Assembly (NCBI GenBank): GCA_030158305.1
Contig: JAOATE010000080.1
Coordinates: forward strand, 114,301 to 178,300
Source: Burkholderiaceae bacterium
GTDB taxonomy: Bacteria; Pseudomonadota; Gammaproteobacteria; Burkholderiales; Burkholderiaceae_B
DNA length: 64,000 nt
Reading direction: 5' to 3'
This document shows, in pieces, positions 50,577 to 59,515 of this stretch (within the stretch, counting starts at the first letter, position 1; the number at the start of each line of letters is the position of its first letter). Made by a program: the position numbers and the translations under genes. Under the pieces are notes generated by a model. It was not told where the DNA came from. It was given only the letters and a program-made list of their open reading frames with translations, and searched no databases.

Positions 50577-50669
50577 GCACATTCCCAAGTTGAATGCCGA
50601 TCAAACTTAAATAAATACAGAAAGCGTCATGGTCTGCGGAGGGATTAGCAATCCCACGTCCGCAAATAA

Positions 50670-52079
50670 TCAGCGAGACAAAAACATCAAAGGATCAACA
50701 GCTGCGCCACGATGCCTGATTTCGAAGTATAGGGCCGAATCCACCTGACCACCCGTACTCCCTGCAAGTGCAATGGTATCTCCTGGACGAACCGAATCAC
50801 CAACCTGTTTGAGCAAGCTCTGGTTATAGGCATAAACGCTCAAATATTGCTCACCGTGATCCACAATCAGCAAATTGCCAAAACCTCTCAGCCAATTGGC
50901 ATAGACAACAGCACCGCCTCCCACAGCCTGAACCGGCGCACCGTCACTGGCCTTGATGAGGACGCCTCGCCACATCCCCCCCTCGGGTCGATCCGTGCCA
51001 AAGCGCGCCATCACGGTACCCCTAAGAGGCCAGCGCAAGCCTTTTTTAAGCCCCTCGCCAGACTGAGGTGCCGAAGCAGCTTCTGTTGCTCGCGCGGTCT
51101 GCGCTCGCTCCTGCTCTTGGGCGGCGCGGCGTGCGCGCTCAATTTGTTGCTCCTCTTGTGCCGCAAGCGCCTGCGCGCTTCGCTGCTGCTCATCCGAACG
51201 ACGCGCCAGCTCCGCGCGTTTGACTTCTTCCGCACGCTTAGCTTGCTCTGCCAATCTCGCCTGTTCGGCCCGCTTGGCTTCCTCAGCACGCTTGGCCTCA
51301 AGGGCGCGACGTGCCTCTTCGGCCTTTTTAGCCGCCTGAATTTGTCCGCCGAGGCTATCGATTAAGCCAGCCAACCGCTGATCATCCTGACCTAAACGAA
51401 CCGCCTCAGAACGTTGCGCCTGAATTTGTCCCTCGATGCGAGCAAGGACCGTGGCGCGCTCCTTTTTTTGACCTTCCAACAAGCTTCGCTGCTGCGTGGT
51501 TTCTTCGACAAGCTGCGCAACCTCTTTTTGACGCGCATCTTGCCGCGCCTCCAGCTGCGCCAAGCGATCGATTTCAATCTTGAGTTCGGCAACCGCCTTG
51601 GCACGCGCCTGTGACACATAGTCGAGATAAGCCAAATTTCGACTCAATTCCTGAGGATCATCGCCAGACAGCAGAGCAGTCCAAGGCGATAAACCACTCG
51701 CATATTGCCTGCGCAACTGATCTGACAGCTCATCTCGGCGCTGCGTGAGCGTAGCCTGCTGGCGCACAATCTGCTTTTTTAAGCTTTCGAGCTCAGCGCG
51801 CGCTTTTTTAAGCTGGGTCGCAAGCTCATTTAACCGCCGGGTAGTCTGAGAAATGGCCACCTCGGAGGCTTTGAGCGCATCCGCAGCTTCTTTGCGCACA
51901 GCCTCTCTGGCGTCCAACTCCTTTTGTAGCGTCTGAATCCGGGCGCGCAGGTCAGTTCTCTGCTGTTCTGCAGCACTGCGTTGACTGGCCAAATCATCAG
52001 TGCCTGGCGCAGCCAAGGGTGCACCCGACCAGATCAACCAGACCATCGATACGCACCACGCACGAGCCCACAGACGCAT
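50670..52079 (-). CDS. envC: EnvC-like murein hydrolase activator
   Basis: A 469-residue periplasmic protein: signal peptide, long coiled coil (about 35-330) including an Ala/Lys/Glu/Arg-rich repeat with phrases like KRAEEAKRAEQ, and a C-terminal LytM/M23 domain (about 355-469). The zinc site is degenerate: WRGVLIKAS replaces the H-x3-D motif and SALYFEIRHRG replaces HLHFE. That is the mark of EnvC-type activators of amidases AmiA/B rather than peptidases. AAGGA precedes the ATG at 52079; a long upstream extension inside gpmA is rejected. Confidence 0.92.
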   Translation of the reverse strand: MRLWARAWCVSMVWLIWSGAPLAAPGTDDLASQRSAAEQQRTDLRARIQTLQKELDAREAVRKEAADALKASEVAISQTTRRLNELATQLKKARAELESLKKQIVRQQATLTQRRDELSDQLRRQYASGLSPWTALLSGDDPQELSRNLAYLDYVSQARAKAVAELKIEIDRLAQLEARQDARQKEVAQLVEETTQQRSLLEGQKKERATVLARIEGQIQAQRSEAVRLGQDDQRLAGLIDSLGGQIQAAKKAEEARRALEAKRAEEAKRAEQARLAEQAKRAEEVKRAELARRSDEQQRSAQALAAQEEQQIERARRAAQEQERAQTARATEAASAPQSGEGLKKGLRWPLRGTVMARFGTDRPEGGMWRGVLIKASDGAPVQAVGGGAVVYANWLRGFGNLLIVDHGEQYLSVYAYNQSLLKQVGDSVRPGDTIALAGSTGGQVDSALYFEIRHRGAAVDPLMFLSR

Positions 52080-52083
52080 GCAG

Positions 52084-52836
52084 CTAGTCCTTTTTAGCCT
52101 TGCCCTGTGCCGCAACAGCGGCCATTGCAGCCTCAATTTCAGCCGGATCACCCAAGTAATAGTGTCGAATCGGGCGCAAGTCCTTGTCGAGCTCGTACAC
52201 CAAAGGCTGCCCCGTCGGGATATTGAGATGAACGATGTCTTCTTCAGAAACGTTATCAAGGTGCTTGATCAATGCCCGCAAGCTGTTGCCGTGCGCAGAA
52301 ACCAGTACCCGCCGGCCAGCTCGGATTGAAGGAGCAATCGTCTCTTCCCAAAAAGGCAACACGCGCACAACCGTATCTTGCAGACATTCTGTCGCCGGCA
52401 ACTGTTCGGCCGTCAGGCGGGCATAGCGCGGGTCAAACTTTGGATGCCGAGGGTCATCCAAGCCAAGAGGATTGGGGGCGATCGCATAAGCGCGGCGCCA
52501 GATCAATACCTGCTCGTCGCCATATTGAGCAGCCGTTTCGGCCTTGTTTAGGCCCTGAAGCGCGCCATAATGGCGTTCGTTCAGGCGCCAGTTGTTATGG
52601 ATGGGCAAATACATCGCATCCATGGCATCCAGGGCAATCCAAAGCGTACGGATCGCGCGTTTGAGCACGGAGGTAAAGGCGATGTCGAATTCGTAGCCCT
52701 GCTCCTTGAGCAATTGGCCTGCTTTACGAGCCTGATCCCGACCGAGATCGGTCAGATCGACGTCGGTCCAGCCCGTAAAACGGTTTTCGAGATTCCATTG
52801 GCTTTCGCCGTGACGCATCAATACAAGTTTATACAT
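52084..52836 (-). CDS. gpmA: 2,3-bisphosphoglycerate-dependent phosphoglycerate mutase
   Basis: Glycolytic enzyme interconverting 3- and 2-phosphoglycerate. The phosphohistidine motif [12 protein letters not shown] is at the N-terminus, and [17 protein letters not shown] and [17 protein letters not shown] are conserved. 250 residues. The C-terminus has an Ala/Lys-rich tail. The ATG at 52836 is used. It is the first gene of the gpmA-envC-ctpA-moeB run, the same pairing of gpm and envC seen in E. coli. Confidence 0.97.
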   Translation of the reverse strand: MYKLVLMRHGESQWNLENRFTGWTDVDLTDLGRDQARKAGQLLKEQGYEFDIAFTSVLKRAIRTLWIALDAMDAMYLPIHNNWRLNERHYGALQGLNKAETAAQYGDEQVLIWRRAYAIAPNPLGLDDPRHPKFDPRYARLTAEQLPATECLQDTVVRVLPFWEETIAPSIRAGRRVLVSAHGNSLRALIKHLDNVSEEDIVHLNIPTGQPLVYELDKDLRPIRHYYLGDPAEIEAAMAAVAAQGKAKKD

Positions 52837-52943
52837 GGCAGACACAGGTTAAAGTGTGGATAAAGCATCATTTTATAATTGTCTGAGTCATATCTCATAA
52901 CCCACCCCAAATTTAGGGGTGTAACTGTCTTTTTGGATACACC

Positions 52944-53354
52944 GTGGATTTCTTTTTTAGTCAAAATAACCTGTTGTTAATTGGCGTGGCGCTGGTCTCC
53001 GGTCTAGCCCTTGCCTGGCCGATGATTCAGAGTAAGCGTGCGGGCGCGAGCATCACCTGCACACAGGCAGTGCAAATGCTCAATCATCAGCATGCGATCG
53101 CCATCGACATTCGCCCGACTGAGGCCTTTCATGCCGGCCACATCCTGCATGCACGTAGCATTCCTGCGGCAGAAATCGAGAAAAAAGCAGCCAACTTGCC
53201 AAAAAACAAACCCTTAATCGTGGTGTGTGATTTCGGCCGAACCGCCGGAAGCGCGGCTGTTCGCCTGCGCGCCCTTGGTTTTACCGAGGTGAGTGTATTG
53301 GGCGGAGGCATGCGCGCTTGGTCGACGGCCGGCATGCCCCTCACCACTAAATAA
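52944..53354 (+). CDS. Membrane-anchored rhodanese-like protein (YibN-like)
   Basis: 136 residues: an N-terminal transmembrane segment (LLLIGVALVSGLALAWPM) followed by a single rhodanese domain. The expected active-site cysteine is present in VVCDFGRTAGSAA, with DIRPTEAFHAGHILHARSIP earlier. Starts at a GTG. It is equivalent in position to E. coli yibN upstream of grxC-secB-gpsA. Sulfur-transfer activity is inferred. The 107-nt gap to gpmA holds the divergent promoters; a TATAAT is at 52874-52879 without a good -35. Confidence 0.88.
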   Translation: MDFFFSQNNLLLIGVALVSGLALAWPMIQSKRAGASITCTQAVQMLNHQHAIAIDIRPTEAFHAGHILHARSIPAAEIEKKAANLPKNKPLIVVCDFGRTAGSAAVRLRALGFTEVSVLGGGMRAWSTAGMPLTTK

Positions 53355-53374
53355 TATCTTTCGGAGCACTGCAC

Positions 53375-53632
53375 ATGAATAAAGTCGTGATGTACACCAC
53401 CGGCTATTGCCCTTTTTGTACGCGTGCGGAAATGTTGTTGACGCAACGCGGTGTCACCGCCATTGAAAAGATTCGGATTGACGAAGACACGGCGCAACGC
53501 GCGCTGATGATGGAGAGAACCGGTCGGCGCACCGTTCCTCAGATTTATATTGGGGACACCCATGTGGGCGGTTTTGACGATTTATCCGCACTGGATAAAG
53601 AGGGAAAACTCTTACCACTGCTCAACGGTTAA
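53375..53632 (+). CDS. grxC: Glutaredoxin 3
   Basis: An 85-residue cytosolic thiol oxidoreductase with the CPFC active site (TGYCPFCTRAEMLL), the cis-proline loop TVPQIYIG and the glutathione-binding GGFDDLSAL. Full family length. Ribosome site GGAG is 9 nt upstream. Second gene in the rhodanese-grxC-secB-gpsA set. Confidence 0.95.
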   Translation: MNKVVMYTTGYCPFCTRAEMLLTQRGVTAIEKIRIDEDTAQRALMMERTGRRTVPQIYIGDTHVGGFDDLSALDKEGKLLPLLNG

Positions 53633-53713
53633 GTTCACTCTCTTTTTTGCTGTTTTATCGCGATTTTGTCGTATCACGACCGAATCCCTTTCAAGCCTCT
53701 ACTGGAAAATTTC

Positions 53714-54223
53714 ATGGCCGAACAAAATACCCAAACGGACAACGCACCTTCATTCAACATGCAGCGCGTCTACCTCAAGGACCTTTCCCTTGAGATGCCA
53801 AACGCGCCCAGCATCTTTCTCGAACAAGAAGCCCCTGAAGTCGAAGTGTCGATCAACATTGGCGGCCAGGCTTTAGCTGAGACAGTGTTTGAATCGACTG
53901 TAACCGTCACCGTGACGACTCGTATCAAAGAAAAAGTGTTGTATCTGGTCGAAGCCACTCAGGCCGCGATTTTCGAAATGGTCAATATTCCTGCTGAACA
54001 AATCGATCCCTTGATGGGCATCGTATGCCCCACGATGCTCTACCCATACCTGCGCTCCAACATCGCGGATGCGATCACTCGCACTTCGCTGCCACCCTTG
54101 CACTTGGCAGAAGTCAATTTTCAAGCACTCTACGAGCAGCGCGTTGCGCAAGCCGCCCAAGAAGCCGCAGCCGCCCCCGAAGACTCCGGTCTGATTTTGC
54201 CTCCCGGCGTGACCCGCCAATAA
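53714..54223 (+). CDS. secB: Protein-export chaperone SecB
   Basis: A tetrameric export chaperone that keeps precursors unfolded for SecA. 169 residues: [44 protein letters not shown], and [32 protein letters not shown] (read in parts). The ATG at 53714 is chosen; an upstream in-frame start adds 16 non-family residues. An Ala-rich tail precedes the stop. Confidence 0.96.
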   Translation: MAEQNTQTDNAPSFNMQRVYLKDLSLEMPNAPSIFLEQEAPEVEVSINIGGQALAETVFESTVTVTVTTRIKEKVLYLVEATQAAIFEMVNIPAEQIDPLMGIVCPTMLYPYLRSNIADAITRTSLPPLHLAEVNFQALYEQRVAQAAQEAAAAPEDSGLILPPGVTRQ

Positions 54224-54264
54224 AGCGGCCCTCAGGCTTGGATCTCCAGCGACTCGGTTAAAAG

Positions 54265-55344
54265 ATGCCCACGCAAAAAACAGAACACACACCGCGCCCT
54301 GTCGCGGTGCTGGGTGCTGGCGCATGGGGGACCGCGCTCGCATGTGCGGCGAGTCGGCATGGTCCAACCATGCTATGGGCACGCAACGCCGCACTCGCTG
54401 AGCAACTCAACCACTCAAAAGAAAACACGCAATATCTCTCGGGTATTGCGCTGCCTGATGGCCTCTTGTTCACCGCTAGTCTGGACGAAGCACTCGCACA
54501 TGCGCAGTCCAAAGGACCAGAGGCACCGGGCTTATTAATTCTCGGTGTGCCGCTCGCGGGTCTGCGTGCGTTGTGTACCGAACTTAGCGAAAAACTGTCT
54601 CGGCAACTTTCCGCTCAACGTCCTTTAACTCCACCAACACTTGCGGGCATCGTCTGGACTTGCAAAGGCCTAGAGGCTGAAAGCGGCAAGCTCCCGAGCG
54701 AAGTTGCCGCAGAAGCCCTGCGTGACATGCCAAACATAGCAACTGGTGTGCTCTCGGGCCCCTCTTTTGCGCGCGAGGTCGCACAGGGGCTACCCGTTGC
54801 GCTGACGATCGCCAGTCAGGATGCCGCATTGCGACGCGCCACCATCGCGGCGCTCCATGGTGGCTCAATGCGCGTCTATGCCAATCAGGATGTGATCGGC
54901 GTAGAGGTAGGGGGAGCGCTTAAAAATGTCATGGCGATCGCGTGTGGCATTGGCGAAGGCCTCGGGCTCGGCACCAATGCGCGCGCTGCACTCATCACAC
55001 GCGGTTTGGCGGAGATGACCCGCTTTGGTGAGGCGCTCGGTGCGCAAAGTGCGACTTTTTCTGGCCTCACTGGCCTCGGTGATCTTGTCCTGACTGCAAC
55101 GGGCGACCTCTCGCGTAACCGCCAAGTTGGTATCGCAATCGGCCGTGGTCAATCCCTAAACGAAGTGTTAGCGTCCGGTCTGACTGCCGAAGGTGCGCGT
55201 TGCGCCAAGGCAGTTCTCGCGCGCGCCACTCAACTTGGTGTCGAACTTCCCATCACCCATGCCGTGTGTGAGGTTCTTTTCGAGGGTGTTGCACCTTTCG
55301 AAGCTGTCTCACGTCTACTTTCACGTGTCGCCACAACAGAATGA
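54265..55344 (+). CDS. gpsA: Glycerol-3-phosphate dehydrogenase [NAD(P)+]
   Basis: Makes sn-glycerol 3-phosphate for phospholipids. Rossmann motif [19 protein letters not shown] at the N-terminus, [37 protein letters not shown] and [23 protein letters not shown]. 359 residues, about 20 more than E. coli because of small insertions. Last of the secB-linked set. Confidence 0.95.
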   Translation: MPTQKTEHTPRPVAVLGAGAWGTALACAASRHGPTMLWARNAALAEQLNHSKENTQYLSGIALPDGLLFTASLDEALAHAQSKGPEAPGLLILGVPLAGLRALCTELSEKLSRQLSAQRPLTPPTLAGIVWTCKGLEAESGKLPSEVAAEALRDMPNIATGVLSGPSFAREVAQGLPVALTIASQDAALRRATIAALHGGSMRVYANQDVIGVEVGGALKNVMAIACGIGEGLGLGTNARAALITRGLAEMTRFGEALGAQSATFSGLTGLGDLVLTATGDLSRNRQVGIAIGRGQSLNEVLASGLTAEGARCAKAVLARATQLGVELPITHAVCEVLFEGVAPFEAVSRLLSRVATTE

Positions 55345-55359
55345 CCGAATAGGTTTCCC

Positions 55360-56391
55360 ATGCTTTTCGCGCTCCATATTTCCTCTGCCTTCAACGATCG
55401 CCGCACGCGTTGCTTGATGCCGTTCCTCATTGCTCTTCTCGCCATACTTTCGATCACTCTGACCCACTCCGCCAGTGCGCAACAAGCTTGGCCGTCCGCG
55501 AGACCGATTCACTTAATCGTTCCTTTTCCTGCCGGCTCATCGCCTGATCTGTTGGCACGAACGTTGGCCACCCCTCTTGCCAACAAACTCGGCCAAAGCA
55601 TTGTGGTCGAAAACAAACCGGGCGCAGGTGGCAACATCGGTACACGCTTTGTGGCGCGTGCTCCAGCAGATGGCTACACGCTGCTCTACACCATCAACGG
55701 TCCGCTCGTGACGGCACCAACACTTTATAAAAAAACGCTTGGCTATGACCCCGTCAAAGATCTGGCACCGATTACCTTGGTCGCCACCAGTCCAAATGTG
55801 CTGATCGTCCATGCAGGCTTTAGTGGCAATACTGTCGCAGATTTTGTCAAACAGGCCGGGCAGCAAGCAGGGCGTTGGAACTATGGCTCCGTAGGCCCCG
55901 GGAGCGCATCCCACTTGGCCATGGAGCTTTTTAAAAAACAAGCAAAGCTTGAACTCACGCACATCCCTTATAACGGCTTTCCACAAGTCACCACGGCTGT
56001 GATTGCACAAGATATACAAGCGGCATTCATGGTGCCTGCCATCGCAATGGCTCAAGTCAAAAGCGGCAAGGTCAAAGCACTGGGCATCACCAGCAAAAAA
56101 CCGATCGATTCTTTACCCGGCATTGCCCCACTCGCAGACCAAGGATTTGCAGAGTTTGAAGCGATTTCATGGAATGCCGTGCTTGCACCTGCGGGTACGC
56201 CGGCCGCGATTTTGGAGCGTCTCAATGCCGAACTGGTTGCGCTCCTGAACAGCGATGACATCCGAGAGAAATTTGCGCTTCAATATTTTTCGGCGGTCGG
56301 CTCGAGCCCAGCCGCGCTCAAACAATTGATTCAAGAAGAACAAGGTCGCTGGGATGCGGTGATCGAGTCCCTCAAGCTTTCTCTTGATTAA
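55360..56391 (+). CDS. Bug-family (TctC-like) periplasmic solute receptor
   Basis: A 343-residue secreted binding protein of the tripartite tricarboxylate transporter family, which is greatly expanded in Bordetella relatives. Signal peptide ends near HSASAQQ; then WPSARPIHLIVPFPAGSSPDLLARTLA, QSIVVENKPGAGGNIGTRFVARAPADGYTLL (read in parts) and WNAVLAPAGTPAAIL. No TctA/TctB permease genes are nearby, so it is an orphan receptor and its ligand is unknown. An internal ATG at 55417 gives a shorter signal peptide. It starts 15 nt after gpsA. Confidence 0.9.
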   Translation: MLFALHISSAFNDRRTRCLMPFLIALLAILSITLTHSASAQQAWPSARPIHLIVPFPAGSSPDLLARTLATPLANKLGQSIVVENKPGAGGNIGTRFVARAPADGYTLLYTINGPLVTAPTLYKKTLGYDPVKDLAPITLVATSPNVLIVHAGFSGNTVADFVKQAGQQAGRWNYGSVGPGSASHLAMELFKKQAKLELTHIPYNGFPQVTTAVIAQDIQAAFMVPAIAMAQVKSGKVKALGITSKKPIDSLPGIAPLADQGFAEFEAISWNAVLAPAGTPAAILERLNAELVALLNSDDIREKFALQYFSAVGSSPAALKQLIQEEQGRWDAVIESLKLSLD

Positions 56392-56418
56392 ACACGCGCC
56401 TGTTCGAGAGCGTTTGAG

Positions 56419-56889
56419 TCAGACCGCGCCACGATAAGCTTGCTGTCGCCAGGCCTCAAACACCACCACCGCGACAGCATTCGACAAATTGAGGCTACGC
56501 TGCCCTGCCAGCATCGGCAGGCGAACGCGCTGAGCAGGCTCGAACAGCCCCATCTGCTCTTCTGAGAGGCCTGCTGTTTCGCGACCAAACACAAACACAT
56601 CGCCCTCTTGCAAGCTCACCTCGCTCACTAGCTGTGTTGCCTTGGTTGTCATCGCGAAGACCCGGTTGGCGGGCGCTCCGGTCGCCGCAATTGCCAGCGC
56701 GAGGCTGTCGTGCACTTTGACTGGTTGCCATTCGTGATAATCCAGACCCGCACGCTTGAGGCGCGTGTCATCGATTTCAAAACCAAGCGGACGCACAAGG
56801 TGCAAGCGCGCCCCGGTGTTGGCGCACAGGCGGATCACATTGCCCGTGTTGGGCGGAATTTCTGGCTGAACGAGGATGACATCAAACAT
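56419..56889 (-). CDS. trmL: tRNA (cytidine34/uridine34-2'-O)-methyltransferase
   Basis: A SPOUT-fold methyltransferase of 156 residues modifying the wobble base of leucine tRNAs. IPPNTGNVIRLCANTGARLHLVRPLGFEIDDTRLKRAGLDY (in parts), VFGRETAGLSEE and LNLSNAVAVVVFEAWRQ are hallmarks, with the trefoil knot at the C-terminus. Convergent with the Bug gene; 5 nt downstream of comF on the same strand. Confidence 0.94.
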   Translation of the reverse strand: MFDVILVQPEIPPNTGNVIRLCANTGARLHLVRPLGFEIDDTRLKRAGLDYHEWQPVKVHDSLALAIAATGAPANRVFAMTTKATQLVSEVSLQEGDVFVFGRETAGLSEEQMGLFEPAQRVRLPMLAGQRSLNLSNAVAVVVFEAWRQQAYRGAV

Positions 56890-56894
56890 GGACG

Positions 56895-57626
56895 CTATTT
56901 TGCCAGAGTCCGAGCCGCGACCAAAGCCACGACCCCTTTCGCACCGGCGCGCAGGAGTGCCTCTGAAGCTTCCTCAAGCGTACTGCCTGTGGTCAGCACG
57001 TCGTCCACCAAGCCTACCCAACCACATGCCTGAGGCACCTGTGCTTCATACAAACCGCGCACACTCTGCTGACGCGCCCGCCAGTCCAATGTTTTCTGAC
57101 TAGTGGTCTCACGCGTGCGGCGACACCATGCCCCTCGCAATGACACACCACTTAAACTCGCCAGTTCTCGGGCAATCTCACCGGCGGGATTAAACCCGCG
57201 CTGCAAGATAGCCTCTCGACTCGACGGAATCGGCACCAAGGCGTCGAGCGTGGGCAACCGTGGCGACGCTAACTGCATATTGCGCCATAACAGTCTGGCA
57301 AATAGCCCTGCTTCGGTTAAGCGCCCCTTGGCTTTAAACCCCCGCATCAGTTGATCTCCCGGTGCAGCAAAGTAAATACCCGCTATCGCTCGAGAATAGG
57401 TTTTGGGGCGCTGGAGACACGCTGAACAGAACTGCCCCGTCAACATAGACTCACGCATCATGACCGCGCTCTGATACAAACAGCGCGGACAATGCAGTCG
57501 CGGGTCAAAGTCGAACCTCACTGCATTTTCGCAGGCCAAACAAAGATCTCCACCACGTGCCTTCAAACCGCATAAGGGGCAAGGCGCATGGAGTAATCGT
57601 CGAATTCTTTCTCGAATAGAGTACAT
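56895..57626 (-). CDS. comF: ComF-family phosphoribosyltransferase-like protein
   Basis: 243 residues: N-terminal zinc-ribbon cysteines (CPLCG, CLAC, CPRC, CSAC) and a PRPP-binding loop GLVDDVLTTGSTLEEAS in a type-I phosphoribosyltransferase fold. ComF/GntX members are linked to DNA uptake; the enzyme activity is unknown. The ATG at 57626 has GGAGG 7 nt upstream; another ATG two codons earlier is too close. Divergent from the BioC-like gene by 55 nt. Confidence 0.9.
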   Translation of the reverse strand: MYSIRERIRRLLHAPCPLCGLKARGGDLCLACENAVRFDFDPRLHCPRCLYQSAVMMRESMLTGQFCSACLQRPKTYSRAIAGIYFAAPGDQLMRGFKAKGRLTEAGLFARLLWRNMQLASPRLPTLDALVPIPSSREAILQRGFNPAGEIARELASLSGVSLRGAWCRRTRETTSQKTLDWRARQQSVRGLYEAQVPQACGWVGLVDDVLTTGSTLEEASEALLRAGAKGVVALVAARTLAK

Positions 57627-57681
57627 TTTCATACCTCCAGCGCGCATTCTCCCCCTACCGACGCACGCCTTTTTTATCACC

Positions 57682-58614
57682 ATGACAACAACATCCGCCC
57701 CCGATCGCCTGCCCATTCACCCAGACCACGTGCTGCGTCAGTTCAATCGTCGAGGCGATCTCAGCGAGGCACAGTTTTTGTATGGCGAGGTCGCGCGCAG
57801 AATGGACGAACGCCTCAGACTGGTTCGCTTAGCGCCTCAACACATGCTGGATGCGGGTTGTGGAGCGGGTGCGCAAATTCCTTTGCTTCACGCACGCTAC
57901 CCCGAGGCACACTTGATTGGTCAAGATCACAATCCGGGCCTGCTCAAACTCGCGCAACAACGCGCGCATAAAATTTATCCACACGGCTTGCGCGCATGGA
58001 TCAATCGCTTAAGGGGTCGGCCAGCACCGGTCTCTTGGCTCGCCTGTGATTTGGCGCATACCAGTCTAGCGCCAGAGTCTCTTGACCTTGTTTGGTCTAA
58101 TCTCGCCCTTCATTGGCACCCTGCGCCACACGAAGTTTTACAAGAATGGGGCCGCATCATCCGTCCCAATGGCTTAGTCTTTTTTTCTTGTTTTGGGCCT
58201 GGAACGATGCAAGAACTGCGTCAGGCCATCTCTTCGGCAAATCTCACCACCGCCACTCCTGGCTTTGTCGATATGCACGACTTTGGTGACCTGCTGATTG
58301 AAAAGGGCTTTGCGGACCCCGTGATGGACCAAGAGGTGCTGACGCTGACGTACGCAACGCCAGAAAAACTTTTACAAGATGTGAAAAGTCTCGGGGGCAA
58401 CCCCTCTTTGGGACGCCGCGCCAGCCTGACCTCTCGACAATGGCAACAGCGCTTGCTGCAGGCGCTCGAGCAACAACGTCAGCCTGATGGCCGTCTACAC
58501 CTCACCATCGAGGTGGCTTACGGTCATGCCTGGCGCAGCGCCACGCGGCGCGGCCAGTCGGGAGAAACGCGCATCAGTGTGAGCGCGATTCAGAGAAAAT
58601 CAGCCGAGAAATGA
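57682..58614 (+). CDS. bioC: BioC-like malonyl-ACP O-methyltransferase family protein
   Basis: A 310-residue SAM methyltransferase: VLRQFNRRGDLSEAQFLYGEVARRMDERL (BioC/NDUFAF5-type start), motif I MLDAGCGAGAQIPLL, DLVWSNLALHWHPAPHEVL and FFSCFGPGTMQELR. BioC masks malonyl-ACP to start pimelate synthesis for biotin. The match is to the family; no other bio gene is near, so the biotin role is inferred. Its 3' end overlaps the convergent TauE/SafE gene by 15 nt. Confidence 0.82.
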   Translation: MTTTSAPDRLPIHPDHVLRQFNRRGDLSEAQFLYGEVARRMDERLRLVRLAPQHMLDAGCGAGAQIPLLHARYPEAHLIGQDHNPGLLKLAQQRAHKIYPHGLRAWINRLRGRPAPVSWLACDLAHTSLAPESLDLVWSNLALHWHPAPHEVLQEWGRIIRPNGLVFFSCFGPGTMQELRQAISSANLTTATPGFVDMHDFGDLLIEKGFADPVMDQEVLTLTYATPEKLLQDVKSLGGNPSLGRRASLTSRQWQQRLLQALEQQRQPDGRLHLTIEVAYGHAWRSATRRGQSGETRISVSAIQRKSAEK

Positions 58615-59418
58615 AACGTAAGCTTTGTATGCCATGTAGGCAGCCAAACCAAACAGCAAGAACGCGAAAATGCGCTTCAATGTTTTCACCGGTAGATTGT
58701 GCGCGGCACGCGCGCCAATCGGGGCCATGGTCACACTCGCAATGGCCAGAATGATCAAAGCCGGCCAATAGATGTAACCCACCATTTCAAAGGGCAGGCC
58801 TTCTTTGTGCCAGCCAGACCACACGTAACCAATCGTGTTCGCCAATGCAATCGGGAACCCTAAGGCGGCGGAAGTACCGACGGCTTGATGCAAGGGCACA
58901 TTGCACCAGAGCATGAAAGGCACCGAAATAAATCCTCCACCCGCACCCACAAGACCGGAGAGAAAGCCAATCGTCCCGCCCGCACCCACCGTGCCGACCT
59001 TGCCAGGCATTTGGCGCGAAGCCTTTGGCTTCTTGTCTCGCAGCATCTGGTAGGCGGAATAGCCGACGAACAACGCAAAAAACAGCGCAAGCCAACTGGT
59101 TTTGAGAAAAGAAAAAATCGCACCGCTTGCAATCAGTCCGCCGATCACAATGCCAGGCGTCAAAGCCGCCACGAGATCCCAGCGGACTGCACCTTTTTTA
59201 TTGTGCGCACGCACGCTGGAAACAGAAGTAAATAAAATACAGGCCATCGAGGTTGCAATCGCGGCATGCACGATCAACTCAAGGGGCAGACCCTGCCATG
59301 TCAACAGCAATGTTAAAAATGGGACAAGCAGCATACCGCCGCCAATTCCTAACAAACCGGCTGCAAAACCGGTAACGCAGCCTAAAATGGCAAGAGCTAG
59401 GATAAATAGTGGATCCAT
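58600..59418 (-). CDS. TauE/SafE-family sulfite/organosulfonate exporter-like membrane protein
   Basis: A 272-residue polytopic membrane protein with about eight helices in two similar halves: GFAAGLLGIGGGMLLVPFL in the first and GFLSGLVGAGGGFISVPFML in the second, the two family repeats. Family members export sulfite, sulfoacetate or similar anions; the substrate cannot be read. Divergent from xdhC. Confidence 0.88.
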   Translation of the reverse strand: MDPLFILALAILGCVTGFAAGLLGIGGGMLLVPFLTLLLTWQGLPLELIVHAAIATSMACILFTSVSSVRAHNKKGAVRWDLVAALTPGIVIGGLIASGAIFSFLKTSWLALFFALFVGYSAYQMLRDKKPKASRQMPGKVGTVGAGGTIGFLSGLVGAGGGFISVPFMLWCNVPLHQAVGTSAALGFPIALANTIGYVWSGWHKEGLPFEMVGYIYWPALIILAIASVTMAPIGARAAHNLPVKTLKRIFAFLLFGLAAYMAYKAYVSFLG

Positions 59419-59434
59419 GAGGTGACACTCGATC

Positions 59435-59463
59435 TCGACGCTGGGAAAGTCGCTCAGTATACT
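59435..59463 (+). promoter_or_regulatory. Possible promoter of the xdhC-like gene
   Basis: TCGACG (59435-59440) and TATACT (59458-59463), 17-nt spacer, about 45 nt before the transcribed frame. The -10 box is good, the -35 partial. Confidence 0.35.
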
Positions 59464-59515
59464 AACTGGATCACTCCTGTGCCCGCCCCCACCGAATTTC
59501 TAAAAAGACCGCAGC

